Of a DNA stretch of 64,000 nt, positions 31,152 through 44,335 are shown in pieces. Both the position numbers and the translations under genes were made by a program. The stretch covers positions 28,867,643 to 28,931,642 of the forward strand of contig NC_079516.1 in NCBI RefSeq assembly GCF_000801105.2, in the 5' to 3' direction. Under the pieces are notes generated by a model that made no database searches, was not told the origin of the DNA, and was given only the letters and a program-made list of their open reading frames with translations. The number at the start of each line of letters is the position of its first letter. Position 1 is the first letter of the stretch. Source of the stretch: Raphanus sativus. Its lineage: Eukaryota; Streptophyta; Magnoliopsida; Brassicales; Brassicaceae.

Positions 31152-33274
31152 ATGTCCGGTGATGAAAATTATTTTGAGTCGCGGAGGTGGATGTACACGC
31201 ACAGAGATGCTAACGGGAGACTGACGAAATAAATCTGGAAGGAATAGAGACATTTATGCATCAAGCAGATTCTACACCGCTCGCCCAGGATAGCGGTAAG
31301 ATGTTTTGTCCTTGTCGGAAATGCAACATTTCAAAACTGGAAACTCGTGAAAATGTTTGGAAGCATTTAATAAATAGAGGTTTCATGCCAAATTAATATA
31401 TCTGATTTCAACATGAAGAAGGTTATAGTTATGAGAATGGAGCTAGTAGTAGTAATAGCAATTTTCATAATGAACCGGTTGATCATTTGCATAATCAACA
31501 TAGTTACCATCAGGAGGAGCAGATGGTAGATTATGATAGGGTTCATGATATGGTAGCTGATGCATTGTAGCTCATGATGATGATGAAGTTGAAGAACCTA
31601 ACATAGATGCAAATTTTTTTTATGAAATGTTAGATGCTGCGAATCAGCCATTTTACAGTGGTTGTAGAGAAGGTTTCTCTAAATTGTCGTTGGCTGCTAG
31701 AATGATGAGTATTAAAACTGATCATAACCTACCTGAAAGTTGCATGAATGCATGGGCAGACTTGTTTAAAGAGTATTTGCCGGAAGACAATGTCTCTGCT
31801 GATTCTTATTATGAGATTCAGAAACTAGTTTATAGTCTTGGATTGTCTTCTAAGATGATAGACGTTTGCATCCACAACTGCATGCTCTGCTGGGGACATG
31901 ATGAGAAATTAGAAGAGTGTTGATTCTGCAAGAAGCCACGATTCAAACCGCAAGGACGAGGACGTAATAGGGTACCATACCAAAGGATGTGGTACCTACC
32001 AATTACCGACAAATTGAAAAGATTGTACCAATCTGAGGAGATGTTGGGGTCAAAAACCGTCCCTACGAAGTTAGTATCGAAACATTCGATAAAATAAAAC
32101 TTTATTTATTTTTACGAAAAGAAATCGTAAAAATCGTTTCCTTGCAAAAGGTTCCGCGATTAAACGAAGTTCTCATTAAAACACGATCATCGGAGATAAC
32201 AAAAGATCGTTAAAACACGAGGATGGGGGCTTGGCAATCGCAGGACCATACGAATGATCTACAAATGATCGGTCGCTAAAGCGACCGAACTCCATACGAA
32301 GCTCGGTCGCTATAGCGACAGAGCTCGAGAATAAGCTCGTCGCTATAGCGACCGATCATTTGTAGATCGATCATTCTCCAGAACGTCCGAAGTCTTCTGA
32401 AACGACGATAAGACGTAAAACTATGCATTCTCGACTATCCTTATAACAGTTCTCCGCAAGCCACGACTAACCTTTTCTTGATTTCTCGATCAAATGGGAT
32501 CGTCCGTTCGGTTTACAATAAAACCGCGGAAACTTAACTTTATCGGAGAAATCATAACAAACGTCTCAAATCGAAAGACGACCCAAAGGGTCCTAAACTT
32601 GACTCGAGGCCCACTTACGATTCCTTGAAAACCCATAAATCTTATGACGGTTTATGCTTGGAGGATAAACATCAGTTTCCGCGGATAAATGGAAACTTTC
32701 GCGGATAAATGGAAACTTTCCGCAGATAATCATGAAGATCGGAAAAAATGGAATATTCTCATTTTTCGACTATGACGGCTTAAGGGCAAAAGGGGGAAGC
32801 GTAAACTGACCTTGGAGGGAGTATATAAGGAGTTCAAGGCGAGAGACATAGGGGAGACCTTTTTCAGAGAAAACTTAGCACTTAGAGCATTTAGGCAACT
32901 TTCCGTTTTTGTTATTCGAGCTGCGACTCAATTAGGTTTAGCCACCTTCGGGTATTAGAACTAGGGATCTCGCCGACAGCTCTCGTAGCCGAAGCACGTT
33001 ACCTTGTTGTTGTTACGCTCAAATGCGGATTCGGAATAAAACCTTTTATTGCTCTCTTTTTACGATTTTTAATTTATTTCTCGTTTATTGTCGTGTTCTG
33101 ATTCCTTGACGTGTGGTTTCTCAGAAATCCAGGACCTCTGGGAAATTAGAGTTTTTCCTAGTTTCCTTATTTATACGAAATATTAACAGTGCGAATTTCG
33201 GTTCCCACAGGAGACTGCTGGAAAGATGAGATGGCATGCCGAGCATACTCAGACGGATTTTCGTGTGTAAATCC
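31152..33274 (+). pseudogene. CACTA TNPD-like transposase N-terminus, broken
   Basis: The ATG at 31152 opens MSGDENYFESRRWMYTHRDA, a transposase-associated domain. It loses frame near 31228 and continues in another frame with FCPCRKCNISKL (zinc-like CPCRKC) and WKHLINRGFMPN, then stops. A further frame (31627-31923) reads FYEMLDAANQPFYSG and the tnp2 region with CIHNCMLCWG, then GRGRNRVPYQRMWYLPITDK. A solo LTR splits SEE from TAGKMRWHAEHTQTD (32042-33209). The remaining catalytic part of tnp2 is absent after 33274, where non-coding repeats begin. Several stops and frameshifts make this a clear pseudogene. Confidence 0.85.
32042..33209 (+). mobile_element. Solo LTR of the palindrome-bearing retrotransposon family
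   Basis: 1168 bp, TGTTGGGGTCAAAAACCG to GGTTCCCACA, flanked by the perfect 5-bp duplication GGAGA (32037-32041, 33210-33214). Related to the LTRs at 34625 and 42510. Contains GGTCGCTAAAGCGACC and TCGTCGCTATAGCGACC motifs (32268-32360) and a TATA box GTATATAAGG near 32820. Removing it restores the transposase frame. Confidence 0.92.
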
Positions 33275-33279
33275 CTAAA

Positions 33280-34300
33280 ACTCTAAACCCTAAACCCAAA
33301 CCTCAATCTATATATGGTTTCACTTAGAAGACATACTAAACCTGTATAATTATAATTTCATGATTAAACAAATTACGAAATTTAAACCTCAAATCCAAAA
33401 CTAACCAAAACTTCCTTAACTTATAAGTCAATCTATATATATGGTTTACATTTCCAAACTCTATTCACTTTAGAAGACATAATAAACCTGCATATTTAAA
33501 ATTTCACGATTAAACAAACTAAGCACATATATAAGTTATTAGTTAAGATTATTGGGAATTGGGATTTAGGGTAAAGGGTTAGGGGTTTAGGGATTTAAAT
33601 GTGATCTCCTTAAAACTCGTAAATTAACATGGCGTTTACGACGAAATAGAATAATTACCTTGTTAATTCCTCGTACATTTACGTGGACTTTACGATGAAA
33701 CATACTTACGTGGAATTAGCAAGGATTTTAGCTATTTCGTCGTAAAGTCCACGGTAATATACGAGGAAATTCCAACTTTTACGTGTAATTAACCCTTAAA
33801 CCATATACCCCAAACCCCAAACCTCAATCTATATATGGTAACCATCACAAACCCCAAACCTCAATCTATATAAAGTTTCCATCCCACACCTCAATATATA
33901 TATATGGTTTCTAACCCAAACCCCAAATTAATTAACAAAACATCCTTAAGTACTCATAATTCAATCTATATATATATGGTTTCAATTCACTTAAAAGACA
34001 AATTAAACCTGTATAATTAAAATTTCATGATTAAACAAACTAAACACATATATAATTTATTAGTTAAGATTCTTGGGATTTGGGGTTCAGGGTTTAGGGA
34101 TTTATAGGAATTACACGTTAAAGACTCATAATTTAACGTGTGGTTTACGACGAAATGTAAAAAAGAATCGCTAAATCCACGTAGAATTGTTTCGTCGTAA
34201 AGACCACGTAAAAAACACGGGCCTTGCTAATTCGTCGTAAAATAAAACACGGGCCTTGCTATTTCGTCGTAAATATACGACGAAATTACGAGGCTATGTT
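33280..34300. repeat. Internal CACTA repeats, two related half-kilobase blocks
   Basis: Blocks at about 33280-33790 and 33790-34300 share CAATCTATATATGG, TTTCATGATTAAACAAA, TTATTAGTTAAGATT and telomere-like GGGTTTAGGG. Each ends in TTTACGACGAAA / TTTCGTCGTAAA repeats. The second leads into TTATATATACCCGAGAACC at 34302, a likely TATA region for the TNPA-like gene. The same block is repeated at 41160-42180. Confidence 0.65.
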
Positions 34301-34624
34301 TTCTTATATATACCCGAGAACCATCTCACTTCATTTCGTCCCTAATTCCTCCCCTATACCTCTCAAGGTTCTCTCTCTAATCTCTCTCTAGTTTTAGCTT
34401 AGGTGGTTAGTTTAGGGTAATTAGTGTTGATTAGGTGGTTAGTGTAAGGAATTTAGATAGGTTTATTGAATTTTCTGATTAGTTGATTAATTTTTAAAAT
34501 ATTAAATTTGTGATTTTCTTCTTGTTTTTTTCTAACCATCTGAATTTTTTTTTTCATATGGTTAGAAAGAACAAAAACGGAAATATTTTTGTTGGACACA
34601 GTAGGCAACTGGAAGGAGGATTGG

Positions 34625-35957
34625 TGTTGGGGTCAAAAACGGTCACAAAGAAATTAACGTTCGAAAATATTTCTCAAAAAAGATAATTCTCGTAAAAATT
34701 ACTTAAACTAAATTTTACGATAAAATTCTTGAAAAGATTTGTCCGCAGCATCGAAACAAGCTCCAATGGTTCGTGTTGACGACGAAGTTAGTATCAAAAC
34801 ATTCGATAAAAATCGTGTTCTCTTTAAAACGCGATCATTTGAAATAACAAAAGATCGATAAACGGCGAGGACACAGCTCAGTCATCACAGAGCAACCAAG
34901 GGAACGTCCGGCTCGGTCGCTAGAGCAACCAAGCATATATACACCAACCATCTTCCGAAGCGTCCAAAGTTTTCCGAAACAACGATACGACGTAAAACTA
35001 TGCACTCTCGACTATCCTTATTACGATCTTCCGCAAACCACGACTAACCATTTCTTGATTTCTCGATCAAATGGGATCATCAGTTTGGTTTACGATAAAA
35101 CCGCGGAAAATTAACTTTATTGTAGAAATCGCGACAAACATCTCGAATCAAAAGACGGTCCAAAGAGTTCTAAACTTGATTCGAGACCCACTTACGATTT
35201 CTTGAAAAACCCATAAACCTTGCGACGGTTTATGCTTGGAGGATAAATATCAGTTTCCGCGGATAAATGGAAAGTTTCCGCAGATAATCATGAAGATCGA
35301 AAAAATGGAATATCTCCATTTTTAGACTATGACGGCTTAAGGGCAAAAGAGGAAGGCGTAAACCAACCTAGAAGGGAGTATATAAGGAGTTCATGGCGAG
35401 AGGCATAAAAAAAAGGGACAACTCTTTTAGACTCATAATTCTTGGCACTTAGAAACTTAGGCTTTATTCCCGACAAGTTCGGTTTCTATGACTGGCACTC
35501 AATTACTCGACGAACTCGCCCAGGCAGTTCGATCTCTTGTCCAGCTCTATTAATTGAACTACGTTCGGCTTGATCCTCGAAAGGGGTACATAGGCAGCCT
35601 TTAATAAGGTTCAGTCCGAAATCAATCAAAAACCGTTTCCGCATTTTTTCGTATTTTGTTATCGAGCTGCGACTCAACTAGGTTTAAGGTTTTAGGTAGC
35701 TAAAGCTACATAACTCGCTGACAGCACTTGCGGTTAAAGCTCTTATAATCTCTTGTAATGCTCGCAACGCTCTTACACGAATTCGAAATAAGATTTATTG
35801 TTTTCTCTAAATTCGTTTTGTTATCTTTTCATATTTTCTGCATCTATTTGGTCACTTGTCGTTGGCTCCGCAGAAATCCGGCACCTCTGGGAAATTAGGG
35901 TTTTCCTACTTTCCTTATTTATACGATATATTGACGGTGCGAATTTCGGTTCCCACA
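34625..35957 (+). repeat. 5' LTR of non-coding retrotransposon, copy 1
   Basis: TGTTGGGGTC...CCCACA with TATA box GTATATAAGG at about 35378. Lacks 72 bases present in the copy 2 LTR (after GATAAAAAT). Confidence 0.9.
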
Positions 35958-36388
35958 GTTTGGCCCTAGAAGGAGGGGGGTCACGGATTATTCTTACTCA
36001 TAGCCACAAAACACTTGATCAAAAAGACGTACACATATATAAAAGACAAACTCGCAGCACTGACTGCCCCTATGGCTAACGCTTACGCAAACGCCGTAGT
36101 GTTCAACAAAATCGAAAACTTAGTCGTGACCTTCCGTCACAGGAAGAGCACTAAATCGAGCTCGTGATTTTTCCCTCCAAACACAAAGGGAAACGATAAA
36201 ATCTTACCAACCCCGTCAAATTCTTCTTATTACCGAGTTGGAGAAATCTCAGCGCATAAGCCATAAGGGTTCGACCAAGACGATTTCTCCGAAAATGTTT
36301 CGGAAAAGTAAAACTCGCTCCCCCCAATAACTGCGGAAAAACCCTAGGTTACTCGCAGAAAGTTAAACTCAAAGCCAAACTCGGTCGC

Positions 36389-36663
36389 TATAGCGACCGA
36401 ACACCAAGACAAGCTCGGTCGCTATAGCGACCGAGCACCGAGACAAGCAAGGTCGTTATAGCGACCGAGCATCGAGCCATGCTCGGTCGCTATAGCGACC
36501 GAGCATCGAACCAAGCTCGGTCGCTATAGCAATCGAGCAACGTCCAAGCTCGGTCGCTATAGCAACCGAGCCCCAAGACAAGATCGGTCGCTATAGCGAC
36601 CGAGCACCGAGACAAGTTCGGTCGCTTTAGCTAGCCAAGCTTGGTTGCTATAGCGACCCAGCC
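36389..36663. repeat. Palindrome array GGTCGCTATAGCGACC, copy 1
   Basis: Nine copies at about 34-base spacing. Several are perfect palindromes extending to 22-24 bases around the GGTCGCTATAGCGACC core (for example 36414 and 36483); others have one to three changes. Spacers are of the type ACCGAGACAAG. Confidence 0.93.
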
Positions 36664-36670
36664 CCAAGAT

Positions 36671-37640
36671 GAGTCCTCCTCTGCGTTCTCCTTTGAATAC
36701 TCTTCGAAACGCTTTTCGTTTCGTCTCAATCGGAGTTTTCGTTGACATTTTACAACGAAAATAAGTGGGACTCGTCTTGGCTCCCTTTCACTCGCTATAG
36801 CGACCGAAATGACATCCTCAATCGCTATAACTACCTTTCAGGCCTCAAAGGAGTCGTCCTCTGTGTTCTCCTTTGAATCCTCTTTGAAACGCTTTTCGTT
36901 TCGTCTCAATCGGAGTTTCGTTGAGAATTTACGACGAAAACAAGTGGGACTCGTCTCGGTTTGCTGTCACTCGCTATAGCGACCTGTCAGACATCCTCAC
37001 TCGCAATAGCAACCTGTCAGGCCTCAAAGGAGTCCTCCTTTGTGTTCTCCTTCGATTCCTCTTCGAAACACTTTTCGTTTTGTCTCAATCGGGTTTCCGT
37101 TGAGATTTTACGACGAAAAAAGGTGGGACTCGTCTCGGCTTGCTGTCACTCGCTATAGCGACCTGTCAGACATCCTCACTCTCTATAGCGACTGTCAGGC
37201 CTCAAAGGCGTCCTCCTTTGTGTTCTCCTTTGATTCCTCTTCGAAACGCTTTTCGTTTCGTCTCATCGAAGTTTCCATTGAGATTTTACGACGAAAACAA
37301 GTGGGACTCATCTCGGCTTGCTGTCACTCGCTATAGCGACCTGTCAGACATCCTCACTCGCTATAGCGACCTGTAAGGCTCAAAGGAGTCCTCCTCTGCG
37401 TTCTCCTTTGAATCCTCGTCGAAACGCTTTTCATTTCGTCTCAATCGGAGTTTACGTTGAGACTTTAGGGCGAAAACAAGTGGGACTCGTTTTGGCTCCC
37501 TTAAACTCGCTATAGCGACCTGTCAGGCCTCAAAGGAGTCCTCCTCTGCGTTCTCCTTTGAATCCTCTTCGAAACGCTTTTCGTTTTGTCTCAATCGGAG
37601 TTTCCGTTGAGAGTTTACGACGAAAACAAGTAAAACTCAT
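36671..37640 (+). repeat. 180-bp tandem array, copy 1
   Basis: Units start GAGTCCTCCTCTGCGTTCTC at 36671, 36851, 37030, 37208, 37386 and 37536 (periods 180, 179, 178, 178, then 150). Each contains the half-site CTCGCTATAGCGACC. Open frames here (RYSDLSDILT...) are translations of the repeat. From 37640 to 39013 no gene is recognised. Confidence 0.92.
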
Positions 37641-39013
37641 CTTAAAATCCTCGGCTTTTTCCTACTCACCCTACCTCCATCTTTGCGTTCACTTTTGAAT
37701 CTCGATCGAAACGTCTTTTGTTTACCTCGATTGAAGTTACCATTGAAACTTTACAATATAAAAAAAAACAAAAAAAAAACGCAAAGACTTGTTTTCTCGC
37801 ATGAATTCAAATTGATCGTATAAAATGGCAGCAGTTAATTTAACACTTTAGCCGCCTCAACTATACGATTACGTTGAACCTTTTTATTAATGTTGTATCG
37901 AAAGGAGAAGATGTCAATCAAGTTTGGAAGATAATTGTAGTGTTTCAAAGGATAAACACCAATGCGAGAACGGTGAACGTACACGAGAAGAAGATAGGGA
38001 AATAAGCGAGCAAAACTGAGAAAAGACAAAACTGCATCTCCGAAAACACTGAGGTATGTCCGACTTAGAAAATTTTATCAGATAAAATCACCTTTCCGTA
38101 CGATAAAGGATGGCAACGTCTTAGGAACTGCCTTAACTTTAAGGAACTTAGAATCTAGGTGGATAGTCTAACTAAGTTAAATAATAGGCAAAATTTCAGT
38201 CTTGTTCTATTGTTCCTTAACTGACCAGGCGGTACTCGCAAACCGATATATTCTCTCGCAAAATCAAGAAACGATCGCCACGCATAAATGCGTACTCATC
38301 CTGTGACTTAAAGAAAGAAAGAGCTAGAGATACAAACGTCGTCTTAAAATCGATTTGTTCCTAGTAGTTTTCTTAAAAACAGAAATGGTCCAAGTCGTCA
38401 GCCTGAAAACACCAAGGCAATCCAACGCCTCTTTAAAATCATCTAAAGAGGCGAACGACAATCAAAGATTCTTCCAACTGCGTCAGCAATATAGCCAGAC
38501 TCAGCGAACATAGTCTTGAGAGCTCTACAACATCTCTTGTCGCAATCTCGCGATTAGAAACCTACTTGTACAAACATCAGATTAATGACACGACGGTTAG
38601 CGACTAGATCATATTGGAATAAGCTTCGGAAAACTCGGCCAAGCAAACGGCCTCCGAGGCTGATCTTAAGGCCGACAAAGGTCCAATACAAAATCCATCG
38701 GCAACAACATGCCCGATGATCTCTGTACAAACATACAACTAAACCGTAAAGGTCCCACTGGAAAACAGGTCATAAGAATCTTAACTCAAAGACGAACTAC
38801 GAATGGCTTGATCTCCTTTTGACAAAGGGTATGTAGGCAGCTTTCATCAAGCGCAGCCCTAATCTACACAGATTCCACTCTTCTTAGAATGAACATACGA
38901 CTTTCAACGGACAGTTTCAACCATTAATTCCGCCTAATTTGCCTGACTTGTCTTATCGCACGCTAGAACCTCGCATTTACGATCCACGGTTCTAACGGGC
39001 TGGGGGGGCTAAC

Positions 39014-40334
39014 TGTGGGGTCAAAACGGTCACAACGAAAATTAAAGTTCGAAAAATATTTCTCGAAAAAGATAAATTCTCGTAAAGATGACTTCAAATA
39101 ATTTTTACGATAAATTCTTGAAAAGATTTGTCCGCAGCATCGAAACAAGCTCCAATGGTTCGTGTTGACGACGAAGTTAGTATCAAAACATTCGATAAAA
39201 ATATACATCTTTGTTTTCTTTACGAAAGAAATCAAAAAGATCGAATCCAGAACTCTACGACTAAATCGTGTTCTCGTTAAAACGCGATCATTTAAAATAA
39301 CGAAAGATCGATAAACGGCGAGGACACAGCTAAGTCATCACAGAGCAACCAAGGGAACATCCGGCTAGGTCGCTATAGCGACCAAGCATATATACACCAA
39401 CCATCTTCCGAAGCGTCCAAAGTCTTCCGAAACGACGATACGACATAAAACTATGCACTCTCGACTATCCTTATTACGATCTTCCGCAAACCACGACTAA
39501 CCATTTCTTGATTTCTCGATCAAATGGGATCATCAGTTTGGTTTACGATAAAACCGCGGAAAATTAACTTTTTCGGAGAAATCGCGACAAACGTCTTAAC
39601 CGTTGCGACGGTTTATGCTTGGAGGATAAATATCAGTTTCCGCGGATAAATGGAAAGTTTCCGCAGATAATCATGAAGATCGGAAAATGGAATATCTCCA
39701 TTTTTTGGACTATGACGGCTTAAGGGCAAAAGAGGAAGGCATAAACCAACATAGAAGGGAGTATATAAGGAGTTCAAGGCGAGAGGCAAAGGGACAACTC
39801 TTTTAGACTCATAATTCTCGGCAGTTAGAAACTTAGGCTTTATTCTCAACAAGTTCGGTTTCTATGACTGTCACTCAATTACTAGACGAACTCGCCCAGG
39901 CAGTTCAATCTCTTGTCCAGCTCTATCAATTGAACTACGTTCGGCTTGATCCTCGAAAAGGGTACGTAGGCAGCCTTTAATATGGTTCAGTCCAATATCA
40001 ATCAAAAACCGTTTCCGAATCTTTTTCGTATTTTCTTATCGAGCTGCGACTCAACTAGGTTTAAGGTTTTATGTCGCTAAAGCTAGAAAACTCGCGGACA
40101 GCACTTGCGGCTAAAGCTCTTATAATCTCTTGTAATGCTCGCAACGCTCTTACACGAATTCGAAATAAGATTTATTGTTTTCTCTAAATTCGTTTTGTTA
40201 TCTTTTCATATTTTCTGCGTCTATTTGGTCACTTGTTGTTGGCTCTGCAGAAATCCGGGACCTCTGGGAAATTAGAGTTATCCTACTTTCCTTATTTATA
40301 CGATATATTGACGGTGCAAATTTCGGTTCCCACA
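39014..40334 (+). repeat. 3' LTR of non-coding retrotransposon, copy 1
   Basis: 1321 bp. Shares with the copy 2 3' LTR, but not with either 5' LTR, the loss of about 80 bases after GCGACAAACGTCTTAACCG, showing that the LTRs had diverged before the tandem duplication. Confidence 0.9.
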
Positions 40335-40339
40335 ATTGG

Positions 40340-40848
40340 TTGTGCAAGGGTTACGAGGACGGGAAACCCGCTGAGCTCACCACGGAAGTGTGGGATGGCC
40401 TCATCTGTTACTAGAACCTGCCATCATCCATTGCTGTCTCCAACAGCTGCTTCACCTCTCGTCTTACCAAAGACAAGCACGGCAACACCCCGATGCTTCA
40501 CTATACGGGTCAAAAATCCTATGCCCGTATCCGCTTGGAAATGGTAATTATATAATTTTGTTTCATATTAAATATTTTAATAATTAATATGTTTATATAT
40601 GTATATTGATTCTAACTATTTTTAAATGTTATTTAGGCCAAAGAGACGGGACAACTCCCGTCTTTAAAAAGCTTTACGAGAGGACCCACAAGAACAAGGC
40701 AGGAGAATTTGTGGATCCGATGTCCGAGAAAATCTACAACGATGTGGTTGCTCGGATTGAAGACCGTCAAACCCAGCTGATCCAGCAATCTCCCGATGGA
40801 ATACCTGTCACATTATCCACTCAAGAAGTGGATCAGATTTACGAGGAG
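40340..40848 (+). pseudogene. TNPA-like (Transposase_24) gene fragment, unit 1
   Basis: Exon 40340-40543 reads CKGYEDGKPAELTTEVWDGL, then a TAG replaces an expected Trp/Arg codon, then NLPSSIAVSNSCFTSRLTKD. An intron 40544-40636 (GT...AG) leads to exon 40637-40848, AKETGTTPVFKKLYERTHKN...IYEE. This is the plant Ptta/En/Spm Transposase_24 family, thought to bind element ends. The last exon was cut off by the duplication junction. The upstream exon (MVRKNKNGNIFVG at 34560) was separated by the retrotransposon insertion and is not in matching frame. Confidence 0.82.
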
Positions 40849-41159
40849 GTAAAATTTTTTATTTAAACTTTTAATCATTACGTTACCTTGTTGTTGTTAC
40901 GCTCAAATGCGGATTCGGAATAAAACCTTTTATTGCTCTCTTTTTACGATTTTTAATTTATTTCTCGTTTATTGTCGTGTTCTGATTCCTTGACGTGTGG
41001 TTTCTCAGAAATCCAGGACCTCTGGGAAATTAGAGTTTTTCCTAGTTTCCTTATTTATACGAAATATTAACGGTGCGAATTTTGGTTCCCACAGGAGACT
41101 GCTGGAAAGATGAGATGGCTTCCGAGCATACTCAGACGGATTTTCGTGTGTAAATCCCT

Positions 41160-42180
41160 AAAACTCTAAACCCTAAACCCAAACCTCAATCTATATATGG
41201 TTTCACTTAGAAGACATACTAAACCTGTATAATTAGAATTTCATGATTAAACAAATTACGAAATTTAAACCTCAAATCCAAAACTAACCAAAACTTCCTT
41301 AACTTATAAGTAAATCTATATATATGGTTTACATTTCCAAACTCTATTCACTTTAGAAGACATAATAAACCTGCATATTTAAAATTTCACGATTAAACAA
41401 ACTAAGCACATATATAAGTTATTAGTTAAGATTATTGGGAATTGGGATTTAGGGTAAAGGGTTAGGGGTTTAGGGATTTAAATGTGATCTCCTTAAAACT
41501 CGTAAATTAACATGGCGTTTACGACGAAATATAATAATTACCTTGTTAATTCCTCGTACATTTACGTGGACTTTACGATGAAACATACTTACGTGGAATT
41601 AGCAAGGATTTTAGCTATTTCGTCGTAAAGTCCACGGTAATATACGAGGAAATTCCGACTTTTACGTGTAATTAACCCTTAAACCATATACCCCAAACCC
41701 CAAACCTCAATCTATATATGGTAACCATCACAAACCCCAAACCTCAATATATATAAAGTTTCCATCCCACACCTCAATATATATATATATGGTTTCTAAC
41801 CCAAACCCCAAATTAATTAACAAAACATCCTTAAGTACTCATAATTCAATCTATATATATATGGTTTCAATTCACTTAAAAGACAAATTAAACCTGTATA
41901 ATTAAAATTTCATGATTAAACAAACTAAACACATATATAATTTATTAGTTAAGATTCTTGGGATTTGGGGTTTAGGGTTTAGGGATTTATAGGAATTACA
42001 CGTTAAAGACTCATAATTTAACGTGTGGTTTACGACGAAATGTAAAAAAGAATCGCTAAATCCACGTAGAATTGTTTCGTCCTAAAGACCACGTAAAAAA
42101 CACGGGCCTTGCTAATTCGTCGTAAAATAAAACACGGGCCTTGCTATTTCGTCGTAAATATACGACGAAATTACGAGGCT
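41160..42180. repeat. Internal CACTA repeats, second copy
   Basis: Near-identical duplicate of 33280-34300, including the paired half-kilobase blocks and the TTTCGTCGTAAA motifs. Confidence 0.7.
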
Positions 42181-44335
42181 ATGTTTTCTTATATATACCC
42201 GAGAACCATCTCACTTCATTTCGTCCCTAATTCCTCTCCTATACCTCTCAAGGTTCTCTCTCTAATCTCTCTCTAGTTTTAGCTTAGGTGGTTAGTTTAG
42301 GGTAATTAGTGTTGATTAGGTGGTTAGTGTAAGGAATTTAGATAGGTTTATTGAATTTTCTGATTAGTTGATTAATTTTTAAAATATTAAATTTGTGATT
42401 TTCTTCTTGTTTTTTTCTAACCATCTGAATTTTTTTTTTCATATGGTTAGAAAGAACAAAAACGGAAATATTTTTGTTGGACACCGTAGGCAACTGGAAG
42501 GAGGATTGGTGTTGGGGTCAAAAACGGTCACAACGAAATTAACGTTCGAAAATATTTCTCAAAAAAGATAATTCTCGTAAAAATTACTTAAACTAAATTT
42601 TACGATAAAATTCTTGAAAAGATTTGTCCGCAGCATCGAAACAAGCTCCAATGGTTCGTGTTGACGACGAAGTTAGTATCAAAACATTCGATAAAAATAT
42701 ACATCTTTGTTTTCTTTACGAAAGAAATCGTAAAGATCGAATCCTTACGAAGAACTCTACGACTAAATCGTGTTCTCTTTAAAACGCGATCATTTGAAAT
42801 AACAAAAGATCGATAAACGGCGAGGACACAGCTCAGTCATCACAGAGCAACCAAGGGAACGTCCGGCTCGGTCGCTATAGCAACCAAGCATATATACACC
42901 AACCATCTTCCGAAGTGTCCAAAGTTTTCCGAAACAACGATACGACGTAAAACTATGCACCCTCGACTATCCTTATTACGATCTTCCGCAAACCATGACT
43001 AACCATTTCTTGATTTCTCGATCAAATGGGATCATCAGTTTGGTTTACGATAAAACCGCGGAAAATTAACTTTATTGTAGAAATCGCGACAAACATCTCG
43101 AATCAAAAGACGGCCCAAAGAGTTCTAAACTTGATTCGAGGCCCACTTACGATTTCTTGAAAAACCCATAAACCTTGCGACGGTTTATGCTTGGAGGATA
43201 AATATCAGTTTCCACGGATAAATGGAAATTTTCCGCAGATAATCATGAAGATCGAAAAAAATGGAATATCTCCATTTTTAGACTATGACGGCTTAAGGGC
43301 AAAAGAGGAAGGCGTAAACCAACCTAGAAGGGAGTATATAAGGAGTTCATGGCGAGAGGCATAAAAAAAAGGGACAACTCTTTTAGATTCATAATTCTCG
43401 GCACTTAGAAACCTAGGCTTCATTCCCGACAAGTTCGGTTTCTATGACTGGCACTCAATTACTCGACGAACTCGCCCAGGCAGTTCGATCTCTTGTCCAG
43501 CTCTATTAATTGAACTACGTTCGGCTTGATCCTCGAAAGGGGTACATATGCAGCCTTTAATAAGGTTCAGTCCGAAATCAATCAAAAACCGTTTCCGCAT
43601 CTTTTTCGTATTTTGTTATCGAGCTGCGACTCAACTAGGTTTAAGGTTTTAGGTAGCTAAAGCTACATAACTCGCTGACAGCACTTGCGGTTAAAGCTCT
43701 TATAATCTCTTGTAATGCTCGCAACGCTCTTACACGAATTCGAAATAAGATTTATTGTTTTCTCTAAATTCGTTTTGTTATCTTTTCATATTTTCTGCAT
43801 CTATTTGGTCACTTGTCGTTGGCTCCGCAGAAATCCGGCACCTCTGGGAAATTAGGGTTTTCCTACTTTCCTTATTTATACGATATATTGACGGTGCGAA
43901 TTTCGGTTCCCACAGTTTGGCCCTAGAAGGAGGGGGGTCACGGATTATTCTTACTCATAGCCACAAAACACTTGATCAAAAAGACGTACACATATATAAA
44001 AGACAAACACGCAGCACTGACTGCCCCTATGGCCAACGCTTACGCAAACGCCGTAGTGTTCAACAAAATCGAAAACTTAGTCGTGACCTTCCGTCACAGG
44101 AAGAGCACTAAATCGAGCTCGTGATTTTTCCCTCCAAACACAAAGGGAAACGATAAAATCTTTCCAACCCCGTCAAATTCTTCTTATTACCGAGTTGGAG
44201 AAATTTCAGCGCATAAGCCATAAGGGTTCGACCAAGACGATTTCTCCTAAAATGTTTCGGAAAAGTAAAACTCGCTCCCCCCAATAACTGCGGAAAAACC
44301 CTAGGTTACTCGCAGAAAGTAAAAATCAAAGCCAA

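Larger units (their letters stand above)
34625..40334 (+). mobile_element. Non-coding LTR retrotransposon, copy 1
   Basis: 5710 bp with LTRs 34625-35957 and 39014-40334, TG...CA ends, and the 5-bp duplication ATTGG (34620-34624, 40335-40339). The internal region (35958-39013) has no gag or pol, so it is a LARD-type non-autonomous element. It carries an array of palindromes and a 180-bp tandem array. A G-rich polypurine tract (GGGCTGGGGGGGC) precedes the 3' LTR. A 1510-bp internal deletion near 38635, relative to copy 2, has ACTC microhomology. Confidence 0.92.
32997..40880 (+). repeat. Large tandem duplication inside CACTA, unit 1
   Basis: 7884 bp from the middle of the solo LTR to the middle of a TNPA intron. 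The same content follows immediately as unit 2 (40881-50356). At the junction 40880|40881, intron sequence (...TTAATCATTA) runs straight into LTR sequence (CGTTACCTTG) with at most one base of overlap, so the duplication arose by end joining rather than by recombination between long repeats. Compared with unit 2 it lacks 72 bp in the 5' LTR and 1510 bp inside the retrotransposon. Confidence 0.9.

Noticed and set aside
35798..36079. Frame starting MFSLNSFCYLFIFSASIW with a signal-peptide look, seen again at 40175 and 43755
   Set aside because: It lies across the end of the LTR and differs after the LTR boundary in each place, so it is a by-product of LTR sequence.
36389..36663. CRISPR array, suggested by regular repeats with spacers
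   Set aside because: Eukaryotic retrotransposon context; spacers are near-identical rather than unique, and there are no cas genes.
36921..37515. Cluster of 60-100-codon frames (RYSDLSDILT-type) in the retrotransposon
   Set aside because: They repeat with the 180-bp array and are the repeat unit read in successive frames, with no start context or family.
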